Assembly: GCA_023262125.1 (NCBI GenBank)
Contig: JALRDT010000038.1
Span: forward strand, 1-8,538
Direction: 5' to 3'
DNA length: 8,538 nt
From: Candidatus Nanopelagicaceae bacterium
GTDB taxonomy: Bacteria; Actinomycetota; Actinomycetes; Nanopelagicales; Nanopelagicaceae
The translations under genes and the position numbers were made by a program. This document shows positions 1-6,482 of this stretch, piece after piece; within the stretch, counting starts at the first letter, position 1; every line of letters starts with the position of its first letter. The notes below the pieces were generated by a model, which was given only the letters and a program-made list of their open reading frames with translations, ran no database searches and was not told where the DNA came from.

Positions 1-452
1 ACGAAAAATCCCCAAAACCCAAAAAGTAGTGATGGGAACGCTGCCATTAAATCAATTAATGAAACCAAAAAATTCTTAATTTTCCCGCTCGCATAAAAAG
101 TCAAATAAATTGCACTCAACACGGCTATTGGTACTCCGACAATTACTGCAATGAGGGCACAAATAAAAGTTCCCACCAACATTGCCGCAATGCCAAAATT
201 CTTTTGTGCCACGTTTCCATCAGCGTCTGTAATCACTTCCCAATTAGATTCCGTGATAAAACCGAATTTCTCTTCTTGCAAAATATGGAGACCTTTAATT
301 GAAAGAAAAAGCGCTATCAATCCCAAAATAGCAAGGCTTGCCATTCCACCAATCGTCACAACGGCTCTAAATAACTGATCAGACTTGCGAGGTTGCGTTG
401 TAATTTCACGAGGTTTAGGCACGCCGATTACTGCGTTGTTGGTGATTGCCAT
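1..452 (-). CDS. pstC: Phosphate ABC transporter permease PstC, N-terminal part (cut by window edge)
   Basis: Inner-membrane permease of the high-affinity PstSCAB phosphate importer; with PstA it forms the channel fed by PstS and powered by PstB. The reading frame is open from ATG at 452 to the left edge, giving 150 residues, not in the supplied ORF list because it has no stop in the window. A basic N-terminal tail leads into a membrane segment at about 30-53. An extracytoplasmic stretch follows, then FGIAAMLVGT at 86-95 and a second membrane segment to about 118. Residues 133-150 (IDLMAAFPSLLFGFWGFF) match the PstC-type 'IPS..GLWG' segment, which favours PstC over PstA. The start is supported by the absence of other start codons just upstream and by a -10-like hexamer 7 bases before it; there is no well-placed Shine-Dalgarno site. 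The gene is first in its unit; pstS is not upstream of it as is common, so it lies elsewhere or beyond the edge. Confidence 0.85.
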   Translation of the reverse strand, partial: MAITNNAVIGVPKPREITTQPRKSDQLFRAVVTIGGMASLAILGLIALFLSIKGLHILQEEKFGFITESNWEVITDADGNVAQKNFGIAAMLVGTFICALIAVIVGVPIAVLSAIYLTFYASGKIKNFLVSLIDLMAAFPSLLFGFWGFF

Positions 453-459
453 GCTGCGA

Positions 460-465
460 ATTCTG
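460..465 (-). promoter_or_regulatory. Candidate -10 element of pstC (leaderless arrangement)
   Basis: CAGAAT read on the minus strand ends 7 bases before the pstC ATG, so transcription would begin at or next to the start codon. It matches the -10 consensus at only four positions and no -35 hexamer is evident, which fits a promoter that relies on the PHO-box activator. Confidence 0.4.
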
Positions 466-492
466 CGCGTACTCCAGCTTTTTTGTGCGGAT

Positions 493-525
493 GTAAGGTA
501 AACGGAAGGTGAACGAGTTATGAAC
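493..525 (-). promoter_or_regulatory. PHO-box-like array: three 11-base direct repeats upstream of pstC
   Basis: Read on the minus strand from 525 down, three adjacent 11-base units appear: GTTCATAACTC, GTTCACCTTCC and GTTTACCTTAC. They share the GTTCACC-type core, like the tandem 11-base units bound by PhoP in actinobacteria such as Streptomyces. The array ends about 40 bases before the pstC start, upstream of the -35 position of the proposed promoter, as expected for an activator. It lies in the divergent pstC/orn gap but its orientation points to pstC. Binding by PhoP is inferred; no phoP gene is in view. Confidence 0.72.
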
Positions 526-555
526 TTAATTGCCCGAGTACCTCTACAGATGGTT

Positions 556-561
556 TAGGGT
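556..561 (+). promoter_or_regulatory. Candidate -10 element of orn
   Basis: TAGGGT, of the actinobacterial TANNNT type, sits 10 bases before the proposed orn ATG. No Shine-Dalgarno site lies in the gap, so the mRNA would be leaderless or carry a leader of only a few bases. A weak -35-like TTGCCC is at 530-535, with a long spacer of 20. Confidence 0.45.
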
Positions 562-571
562 TATCCTCCAA

Positions 572-1189
572 ATGGCTAACGAATATCCGAATCTGGTCTG
601 GGTCGATTGCGAAATGACAGGCCTCGACACCCAAAATGATGTCCTGGTTGAAATCGCTGTCCTGGTTACCGACTCTGATTTAAATATCATCGGTGATGGT
701 GTCGATTTGGTCATCAAAGCTACCCCTGAGCAAATCTCCGGCATGAATGAATTTGTGACCAAGATGCATACCGATTCGGGATTAATTAATGAAATTCCAA
801 ATGGGGTTTCAGTTTCTGATGCTGAAAATTTGATTTTGAAATATTTAGAAAGTGCCGGTGTTGCGGCAGGCAAATCTCCAATTGCTGGAAATTCTGTTTA
901 TGTTGACCGTATCTTTATTTCACGCGATATGCCCAAACTTGCTGAATATCTTCATTACCGAACCATTGATGTCTCTTCAATCAAAGAACTAACCCGCCGG
1001 TGGTATCCAAAGGTTTACTTCAACGCACCTGCAAAGACTGGAAATCACCGCGCGCTTGGAGATATTAGAGATTCAATTGCAGAGTTATCGTTCTATAGAA
1101 AGACTGTTTTCGTAGATCAGCCAGGGCCGCAGAGCGCCGATATCAAGCAGATTGCCGCAACATTTAACGGGGATACTGCTAGCGAATAA
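572..1189 (+). CDS. orn: Oligoribonuclease (DEDDh 3'-5' exoribonuclease)
   Basis: Degrades the last short RNA fragments, chiefly dinucleotides, to mononucleotides in the cytoplasm; in many bacteria it also clears pGpG from cyclic-di-GMP turnover. All five DEDDh residues are visible: Asp12 and Glu14 in WVDCEMTGLD, Asp112 in GNSVYVDRIF, and His159 and Asp164 in NHRALGDIRD. These fall at, or one residue from, their positions in E. coli Orn. The 205-residue length fits actinobacterial members, which have a C-terminal tail longer than the 181-residue E. coli protein. The start is ATG at 572; an in-frame TTG at 530 would add 14 residues (MPEYLYRWFRVILQ) with no counterpart in the family and would read through the proposed promoter. 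It is divergent from pstC and followed 34 bases later by tRNA-His, a neighbourhood common in actinobacteria. Confidence 0.95.
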   Translation: MANEYPNLVWVDCEMTGLDTQNDVLVEIAVLVTDSDLNIIGDGVDLVIKATPEQISGMNEFVTKMHTDSGLINEIPNGVSVSDAENLILKYLESAGVAAGKSPIAGNSVYVDRIFISRDMPKLAEYLHYRTIDVSSIKELTRRWYPKVYFNAPAKTGNHRALGDIRDSIAELSFYRKTVFVDQPGPQSADIKQIAATFNGDTASE

Positions 1190-1195
1190 GGCTGA

Positions 1196-1201
1196 TAAAC
1201 T
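1196..1201 (+). promoter_or_regulatory. Candidate -10 element of tRNA-His
   Basis: TAAACT begins just after the orn stop codon, 22 bases before the tRNA. The same hexamer recurs as a candidate -10 before three other genes in this window. No clear -35 is seen, and read-through from orn is an alternative. Confidence 0.3.
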
Positions 1202-1223
1202 ACGCCTGTCCGAAATACGACAT

Positions 1224-1300
1224 GGTGGATGTAGCTCAGCTGGTAGAGCATCCGGTTGTGGTCCGGAATGTCGCGGGTTCGAGCCCCGTCATTCACCCCA
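1224..1300 (+). tRNA. tRNA-His (anticodon GTG)
   Basis: Full cloverleaf. The acceptor stem GTGGATG pairs with CATTCAC with one G-U pair. The D arm is GCTC/GAGC. The anticodon stem is TCCGG/CCGGA with loop TTGTGGT, placing GTG at 1258-1260. The T arm contains GGGTTCGAGCCCC. The extra G at 1224 opposite C at 1297 is the G-1:C73 identity pair specific to tRNA-His, and CCA is encoded at 1298-1300. It reads the His codons CAC and CAT. Confidence 0.97.
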
Positions 1301-1318
1301 AGTTTTTATTTTTCTCTT

Positions 1319-1337
1319 TAAACTTTAACTAAGGAAG
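1319..1337 (+). promoter_or_regulatory. Candidate -10 and Shine-Dalgarno site of ppa
   Basis: TAAACT at 1319-1324 is a plausible -10 that would give a leader of roughly 14 bases. AAGGAAG at 1331-1337 is a strong Shine-Dalgarno match. It is 7 bases from the TTG at 1345 but only 1 base from the TTG at 1339, so it decides the start. Confidence 0.5.
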
Positions 1338-1344
1338 TTTGCAC

Positions 1345-1845
1345 TTGAACGAATTAACTTTCGATGTCTTAATCGAAATTCCTGCGGGCTCTCGAAATAA
1401 ATATGAGGTCGATAAGAAATCAGGAAAAATTCGTTTAGATCGAATGCTTTTTACCTCTACCCGATATCCATGGGATTACGGTTATGTAGAAAATACTCTT
1501 GGCCTAGATGGCGATCCAATCGATGCGCTAGTTATGCTCGATGAACCAACATTTCCTGGATGTGTAGTCTCTTGCCGAGTAATTGGAATGTTTCGCATGA
1601 CCGATGAAGCTGGCGGAGATGACAAATTGCTCTGTGTTCCAGCAGGTGATGTGCGCAAAGAACATTTGCGCGATATCCACCATATCTCTGAATATGACCG
1701 CCTTGAGATTCAACATTTCTTTGAGGTTTATAAGGATCTTGAGCCAGGCAAATCTGTAGAGGGCGCAACTTGGGTCGGTCGCGCTGAAGCTGAGCGTGAA
1801 ATTCAAAATTCTTTCGACCGCTATAACTCAGGCGAAACAAAGTAG
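1345..1845 (+). CDS. ppa: Inorganic pyrophosphatase, family I (soluble)
   Basis: Hydrolyses pyrophosphate to two phosphates in the cytoplasm with Mg2+, pulling nucleic-acid, protein and activated-sugar synthesis forward. The 166-residue protein shows the family signatures in order: EIPAGSRNKYEVDK at 11-24, LDR at 31-33, YPWDYGYV at 41-48, the metal-binding DGDPID at 55-60 (Asp55, Asp57, Asp60), and MTDEAGGDDK at 85-94 with Asp87, Asp92 and Lys94. Length matches bacterial family I enzymes. The start is TTG at 1345, chosen over an in-frame TTG six bases upstream because of Shine-Dalgarno spacing. It follows tRNA-His by 44 bases and its 3' end overlaps a candidate GlnR site for the next unit. 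Confidence 0.96.
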   Translation: MNELTFDVLIEIPAGSRNKYEVDKKSGKIRLDRMLFTSTRYPWDYGYVENTLGLDGDPIDALVMLDEPTFPGCVVSCRVIGMFRMTDEAGGDDKLLCVPAGDVRKEHLRDIHHISEYDRLEIQHFFEVYKDLEPGKSVEGATWVGRAEAEREIQNSFDRYNSGETK

Positions 1846-1860
1846 TAACAATTAAAATAT
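1823..1860 (+). promoter_or_regulatory. GlnR-box-like array upstream of amt-glnK
   Basis: The known actinobacterial GlnR pattern is alternating GTNAC and GAAAC half-sites separated by six bases. Here ATAAC (1823-1827), GAAAC (1834-1838) and GTAAC (1845-1849) follow each other with exact six-base gaps. The expected fourth site (1856-1860, AATAT) is poor. The first three sites lie in the last codons and stop of ppa. Location before an ammonium transporter and PII gene is the classic GlnR context. Regulation is inferred; no glnR gene is in view. Confidence 0.55.
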
Positions 1861-1863
1861 AAC
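1853..1863 (+). promoter_or_regulatory. Candidate -10 region of the amt-glnK unit
   Basis: Two overlapping hexamers, TAAAAT (1853-1858) and TATAAC (1858-1863), each match the -10 consensus at five of six positions. No -35 of note is present at the right distance, consistent with regulator dependence. Confidence 0.4.
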
Positions 1864-1872
1864 TTTACGCCC

Positions 1873-1898
1873 ACATCAGACCCTCTCGTACCTGATGT
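1873..1898 (+). repeat. Inverted repeat just before the amt ribosome binding site
   Basis: ACATCAG at 1873-1879 and CTGATGT at 1892-1898 are perfect inverted copies with a 12-base gap. The right arm ends one base before the AAAGGTG Shine-Dalgarno site. It could be an operator or an mRNA hairpin near the amt ribosome site. There is no T-run after it, so it is not a terminator. Confidence 0.5.
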
Positions 1899-1913
1899 AA
1901 AAGGTGTTTGCTA

Positions 1914-3176
1914 ATGAGTAGCGTCAATAATCTGGTCAACGGTGCTGATACCGCTTGGCTTCTGATTTCCGGAGCTTTAGTTTTATTCATGACCCCTGGC
2001 CTCGCCCTCTTTTATGGCGGAATGGTTCGTGCAAAGAGCACTTTAAACATCATGATGATGTCTTTCTCCGCAATGGGCGTCACAACAATCATCTGGGTTC
2101 TATATGGATATTCAATCTCATTTGGAAAAGATGTAGCAGGAATTATTGGCGATCTATCGCATTTAGGATTAGGCAACACTCTAGATGCCACGGTTGGCGG
2201 CGAAGGTCATCAAGTACCAACACTTGCATTTGCAATGTTCCAATTAACTTTTGCCATAATCACAATTGCACTACTTTCTGGAACAATTGCTGATCGAGTG
2301 AAATTTAGCTCTTGGTTGGTATTCGTAGCAGCCTGGGTAACTTTGGTTTATTCACCAATTGCTCATTGGGTTTTTGGTGGTGGCTGGATCATGACCAAAA
2401 TTGGTGCTCTTGATTTTGCAGGTGGCACAGTCGTTGAAATTAACTCTGGCGCATCTGCATTGGCTTTAGCGCTTGTCATTGGAAAGAGAATTGGATTTAA
2501 GCGCGATCAAATGCGGCCACATAATCTTCCTTTAGTTCTACTGGGAGCCGGAATTCTCTGGTTTGGTTGGTTTGGTTTTAATGGAGGTAGCGCTCTAACT
2601 AGTGGCGCCCTTGCTTCAACTGCACTTATTAATACTCAAATTGCGGCAAGCGCTGCGGCAATGACTTGGCTTTTGACTGAAAAAATCCGCGATGGTAAAG
2701 CGACAACTTTAGGAATTGCTTCTGGCGCAGTTGCTGGAATGGTTGCAATTACACCTGCCTGTGGATTCGTGAATCCGCTAGGTGCGTTAATCATTGGACT
2801 TATAAGCGGAGCGCTCTCTGCTTGGGCAGTTGCTTTGAAATACAAATTTAACTACGACGATTCATTAGATGTTGTTGGAGTACATGGCGTTAGCGGCCTA
2901 TTTGGAATGTTGGCGATTGGAATTCTTGGTACCACAACTGCAAATGCAATGGGAGCAGATGGACTTTTCATGAACGGCGGCACTGCCCTACTTGAAAAGC
3001 AGATGATTGCTTCAGTTGCCGTTGGTCTCTTTGCATTTACTGCAACTTATCTAATCGCTAGCTTCATTGAGAAGACAATTGGTTTTAGATCCAGCGCGGA
3101 TGATGAAGCCACTGGCTTAGATCAGACATATCACGCAGAAAGCGCATACGATTTCTCTAGTATCTCTATTCGATAA
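1914..3176 (+). CDS. amt: Ammonium transporter (Amt/Mep family) with Glu at the first twin-His position
   Basis: Membrane channel-like carrier for ammonium, trimeric in known members, with about 11 membrane segments. The 420-residue protein aligns throughout with E. coli AmtB: FQLTFAIIT (AmtB Phe107 region), ALDFAGGTVV with Asp167 (AmtB Asp160), GWFGFNGGSA (Phe215), TPACGFVNPLGA, and VGVHGVSGLFG with His324 (AmtB His318). The C-terminal region GLDQTYHAESAYDF is the part that usually contacts PII. Two pore changes are visible: Glu175 (codon GAA, 2436-2438) replaces the first twin-His residue (AmtB His168), and Phe154 replaces AmtB Trp148 of the outer binding site. The start is ATG at 1914, 7 bases after AAAGGTG; the TTG at 1908 is too close to it. 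Followed by glnK after 21 bases, so the two are probably one operon under GlnR-type control. Confidence 0.95.
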   Translation: MSSVNNLVNGADTAWLLISGALVLFMTPGLALFYGGMVRAKSTLNIMMMSFSAMGVTTIIWVLYGYSISFGKDVAGIIGDLSHLGLGNTLDATVGGEGHQVPTLAFAMFQLTFAIITIALLSGTIADRVKFSSWLVFVAAWVTLVYSPIAHWVFGGGWIMTKIGALDFAGGTVVEINSGASALALALVIGKRIGFKRDQMRPHNLPLVLLGAGILWFGWFGFNGGSALTSGALASTALINTQIAASAAAMTWLLTEKIRDGKATTLGIASGAVAGMVAITPACGFVNPLGALIIGLISGALSAWAVALKYKFNYDDSLDVVGVHGVSGLFGMLAIGILGTTTANAMGADGLFMNGGTALLEKQMIASVAVGLFAFTATYLIASFIEKTIGFRSSADDEATGLDQTYHAESAYDFSSISIR

Positions 3177-3194
3177 GTTCGAGAAGGTGGATAA

Positions 3195-4165
<971 letters not shown>

Positions 4166-4171
4166 GCTTAG

Positions 4172-4177
4172 ATATTA
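4172..4177 (-). promoter_or_regulatory. Candidate -10 element of the HNH protein gene
   Basis: TAATAT on the minus strand ends 6 bases before the ATG at 4165, with no Shine-Dalgarno sequence between. This places the transcript start on or beside the A of ATG. Confidence 0.45.
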
Positions 4178-4215
4178 ATTGTCCGACGCGAATATTCCGA
4201 TGTTTCGCTTAGATT

Positions 4216-4243
4216 TTGCACCGGGTCCCCTTCTTGATAGGGT
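4216..4243 (+). promoter_or_regulatory. Promoter of tRNA-Lys
   Basis: TTGCAC (4216-4221) and TAGGGT (4238-4243) are separated by 16 bases. Transcription would start near 4250, leaving a short 5' leader before the tRNA at 4262. This is the best -35/-10 pair in the window. Confidence 0.55.
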
Positions 4244-4261
4244 CTGTCCCGTTCAGTCTTT

Positions 4262-4337
4262 GGGTTGTTAGCTCAGTTGGTAGAGCAAGTGACTCTTAAT
4301 CACTGGGTCGTAGGTTCGAGTCCTACACAACCCACCA
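4262..4337 (+). tRNA. tRNA-Lys (anticodon CTT)
   Basis: Acceptor stem GGGTTGT pairs with ACAACCC, the D arm is GCTC/GAGC, the anticodon stem is AGTGA/TCACT with loop CTCTTAA (CTT at 4295-4297), and the T arm contains TAGGTTCGAGTCCTA. Discriminator A at 4334 and an encoded CCA at 4335-4337 complete it. It reads the Lys codon AAG. A second tRNA-Lys (TTT) for AAA, the more frequent codon here, must lie elsewhere. Confidence 0.97.
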
Positions 4338-4358
4338 AAGCAACTCTTATTTAATAAT

Positions 4359-4532
4359 CTACTTCCGCTTCAATTTTGCTAAATCGCGTCTGATTTCTCT
4401 TTTTACCTTCTTGTGCTGGCGGTCGCTCTTAGATGTAAAGGCCCATTTCATGATTGGCACAAAAATCAAAGCAATGATCAGGAAAGCACCAAGGCTCTTT
4501 AAATAAAGCTCGTAATCACTTCCAGCATACAT
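4359..4532 (-). CDS. Small membrane protein of 57 residues, function unknown
   Basis: I do not recognise a family. The frame starts MYAGSDYELYLKSL, has one hydrophobic membrane segment at about 14-32 (GAFLIIALIFVPIMKWAF), and ends in a strongly basic, probably cytoplasmic helix from about 35 to 57 ending in KLKRK. That layout (short outside tail, one membrane span, charged inner tail) is a typical real small protein rather than a chance frame. A TAAACT hexamer lies 6 bases before the ATG and there is no Shine-Dalgarno site. It converges on tRNA-Lys with 21 bases between and is divergent from lnt with 89 bases between. It is below the length of the supplied ORF list. Confidence 0.7.
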   Translation of the reverse strand: MYAGSDYELYLKSLGAFLIIALIFVPIMKWAFTSKSDRQHKKVKREIRRDLAKLKRK

Positions 4533-4538
4533 GCGGAA

Positions 4539-4544
4539 AGTTTA
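4539..4544 (-). promoter_or_regulatory. Candidate -10 element of the 57-residue protein gene
   Basis: TAAACT on the minus strand ends 6 bases before the ATG at 4532; again a leaderless arrangement. It is also independent support that the small frame is a gene. Confidence 0.42.
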
Positions 4545-4621
4545 CGCCTTGAAAATGTGAACCATCTACGGCTGGAACCAAAGTTAATGCGGATTGCCTA
4601 GCTTTTTGCCATGCTCTCTCA

Positions 4622-5995
4622 GTGAATCCAATTTTGGCAGTGCTAGCAGGCTTAATTGCAAGCGCTGCCTTCCACCCAATTGATTTCTGGCCAGCCATCT
4701 TTTTTGGCATCGGAATCCTTTATAAACTCAATATTAATCAGCCTATCAAAAAGCGCTTAGCCATTAATCTGTGCTTCGGAATTGGTTTTCAGATTTTTAC
4801 ACTCTATTGGGTGGGCACTTACGTTGGTTCTTTGGCATGGGTCGCTTTAGTCCTAATGCAAAGCACATTCTTTTTGGCCTTAAGTTTTGCAAGAAGACCG
4901 ATTGAATTTGCGATTAGTTGGATTTTGGTTGAATTTATTTTGCGTTCATTCCCCTTTGGCGGTTTCGGTTGGAGCAGAATTGGATATGCACTTACAGAAT
5001 CACCATTAAATTCGATTTATCCATTAGTTGGAATAGTTGGTGTTGCTTTTCTTGTAGTTTGGATATCCGGTGAATTAGCTAATAAAGACGTGAAGAAATC
5101 AATTTCACTAGGTATCGCAATAACGCTTCTCTCTCTAATTCCAGTGAATATTTCCAAAGGAGAGACAATTGATATCGCACTGGTTCAAGGTGGGCAAAGC
5201 GAAAAACTAGACAACACCTTTGAAAATGCGGAAAACGCACTTGAAAGACATTTTGAAGTTACCAACTCTATTAGGCAAGAAAATCTAGATTTAGTGATTT
5301 GGCCTGAAAATGCTATTGCTCATGATCCAGTGGTTCGAAAATCCACTAGAACTAGACTCGAGGCAGAAATATCTAGACTTTCATCGCCAATCTTGGTAAA
5401 TGGAAATCTGGCTGACGGCACCAATGGCTCTGTGTTAATTGGAGATGCCGAGATTCAGAGTTATTCCAAAAGATACTTAACTCCGTTTGGTGAATTTATT
5501 CCTTTTCAATCATTAATTGAGAAGATAAATGACAAGGCATCAAGAGTGATTCCATATATTCCAGGTGAATCTCCATATTTATTCAGCAGCAAAGTAGGGA
5601 AATTTCGAACTTTAATTTGTTATGAATTGCTCTCTGATAAGCAAGCGCGCACCGAGATGGCTGATGCTGAATTTATTGTGGTTCAGACCAATAATGCGAC
5701 CTATTTTGAAACTTGGCAGTTGGAGCAAGAGCTCGCAATCGCCCAGGCTCGAAGCGCTGAAACTTCGCGCGAAAGTGCCTATGTATCAACAACGGGTGGT
5801 ACCTCAATAATTGACAGTCGCGGGAAAATCCAAAAGAATTTAAAAAAATATGTAAATCAAGCACTGATAGGAAAAATCCAAAAGCGAAGTGGTGAAACAC
5901 CAGCTACCAAATATGGTTCGACATTAGAAATTCTAATCTTAGGTGCCGGATTACTTCTTCTTTTTGATAAATCCCGCCGGACACTTAGGGTTTAA
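4622..5995 (+). CDS. lnt: Apolipoprotein N-acyltransferase
   Basis: Membrane enzyme that adds the third acyl chain to the N-terminal cysteine of lipoproteins, the last step after Lgt and LspA. The 457-residue protein has the Lnt layout: several membrane segments up to about residue 175, a nitrilase-like domain from about 183, and a final membrane segment at about 437-450. The catalytic triad is visible: Glu229 in VIWPEN, Lys283 in SYSKRYLTPFGEF, and nucleophile Cys333 in LICYE. The start is GTG at 4622, because the frame upstream contains no ATG, GTG or TTG before a stop at 4550. No Shine-Dalgarno site is seen; a weak CATGCT hexamer (4610-4615) lies 6 bases before GTG. The ppm1-type mannosyltransferase often next to lnt in actinobacteria is absent. 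The last 45 bases overlap the convergent gene. Confidence 0.94.
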   Translation: MNPILAVLAGLIASAAFHPIDFWPAIFFGIGILYKLNINQPIKKRLAINLCFGIGFQIFTLYWVGTYVGSLAWVALVLMQSTFFLALSFARRPIEFAISWILVEFILRSFPFGGFGWSRIGYALTESPLNSIYPLVGIVGVAFLVVWISGELANKDVKKSISLGIAITLLSLIPVNISKGETIDIALVQGGQSEKLDNTFENAENALERHFEVTNSIRQENLDLVIWPENAIAHDPVVRKSTRTRLEAEISRLSSPILVNGNLADGTNGSVLIGDAEIQSYSKRYLTPFGEFIPFQSLIEKINDKASRVIPYIPGESPYLFSSKVGKFRTLICYELLSDKQARTEMADAEFIVVQTNNATYFETWQLEQELAIAQARSAETSRESAYVSTTGGTSIIDSRGKIQKNLKKYVNQALIGKIQKRSGETPATKYGSTLEILILGAGLLLLFDKSRRTLRV

Positions 5996-6409
5996 TCCAA
6001 TAATTTGTTTTGAATTATTTACTTTAATGCAGGTTATTGTTTTGAGTTTGGCTACTTGGCTCTTTAGGTAAGCAATATTTGAAACAAATTCTCCTTGTTC
6101 TTCTTCGCAATAAGCCAGTAAGGCTTCCAAATCTGAATTAGGATTCTTTACACCACTGTAGATAATCGCAGTGGTATCGAGGAAATCTTTCCAGACTGAA
6201 TTGAATTGTTTCAACGTCACAGGATCTTTAGCTAACTTGGCTTTCAGTGCTAGAAACTCGGTTTTATCTGCCTCGAACAATGGGAAGTAGACCTGCTCAA
6301 TCTTGGTAATCAATTGTTCCCTGGTTGGAGATTCAGATCGAGCCATCGGGGCGGAAAATCCAAGAAGCAACGTAAAGATTGTGATGGAAATTGTCAGGAA
6401 GCGTTTCAT
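5951..6409 (-). CDS. Secreted protein of unknown function with Cys/Lys C-terminal motif
   Basis: A 152-residue protein I cannot assign to a named family. Residues 1 to about 25 form a signal peptide (MKRF, hydrophobic core, then APMARS). Residues 30-123 are charged and probably helical. The tail, from TITCIK at 125 through NPKCPAGF at 141-148 to four lysines, has paired cysteines 127 and 143. From memory, similar 'TITC..(15)..PKCPAG(Y/F)' tails occur in exported proteins of related actinobacteria; this needs a search. Cys101 is unpaired. TAAAAT lies 6 bases before the ATG. The gene is divergent from trhO and overlaps the end of lnt; because its conserved-looking tail is encoded in the overlap, the overlap is probably real. 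Confidence 0.78.
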   Translation of the reverse strand: MKRFLTISITIFTLLLGFSAPMARSESPTREQLITKIEQVYFPLFEADKTEFLALKAKLAKDPVTLKQFNSVWKDFLDTTAIIYSGVKNPNSDLEALLAYCEEEQGEFVSNIAYLKSQVAKLKTITCIKVNNSKQIIGLNPKCPAGFIKKKK

Positions 6410-6415
6410 AGGTAA

Positions 6416-6421
6416 ATTTTA
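6416..6421 (-). promoter_or_regulatory. Candidate -10 element of the secreted 152-residue protein gene
   Basis: TAAAAT on the minus strand ends 6 bases before the ATG at 6409, without a Shine-Dalgarno site in between. Confidence 0.48.
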
Positions 6422-6469
6422 GTTTTTGCGGGATTCAAATAGGCGTTTTATTAAAGGGCTTGCACTCAG

Positions 6470-6475
6470 TAGAAT
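6470..6475 (+). promoter_or_regulatory. Candidate -10 element of trhO
   Basis: TAGAAT matches the -10 consensus at five of six positions and ends 7 bases before the ATG at 6483, so the mRNA would start at the ATG. With the opposite promoter at 6416-6421 it fills a 73-base divergent gap. Confidence 0.5.
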
Positions 6476-6482
6476 TGGAAAC

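Noticed and set aside
151..378. Plus-strand open frame of 75 codons
   Set aside because: It lies wholly antisense to pstC, whose translation shows clear family features; it is a shadow frame.
544..873. Minus-strand open frame of 109 codons
   Set aside because: Antisense to orn, whose catalytic residues are all present; no recognisable protein features.
1302..1319. T-rich run after tRNA-His as a terminator
   Set aside because: No hairpin precedes it other than the tRNA itself, and a candidate promoter for ppa overlaps its end.
4190..4197. GAATATTC palindrome upstream of the HNH gene
   Set aside because: An 8-base AT-rich palindrome is expected by chance in this base composition and its flanks do not extend the symmetry.
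4516..4710. Minus-strand open frame of 64 codons across the lnt start
   Set aside because: Overlaps both the lnt N-terminus and the start of the better-supported 57-residue gene; its residues show no domain or signal.
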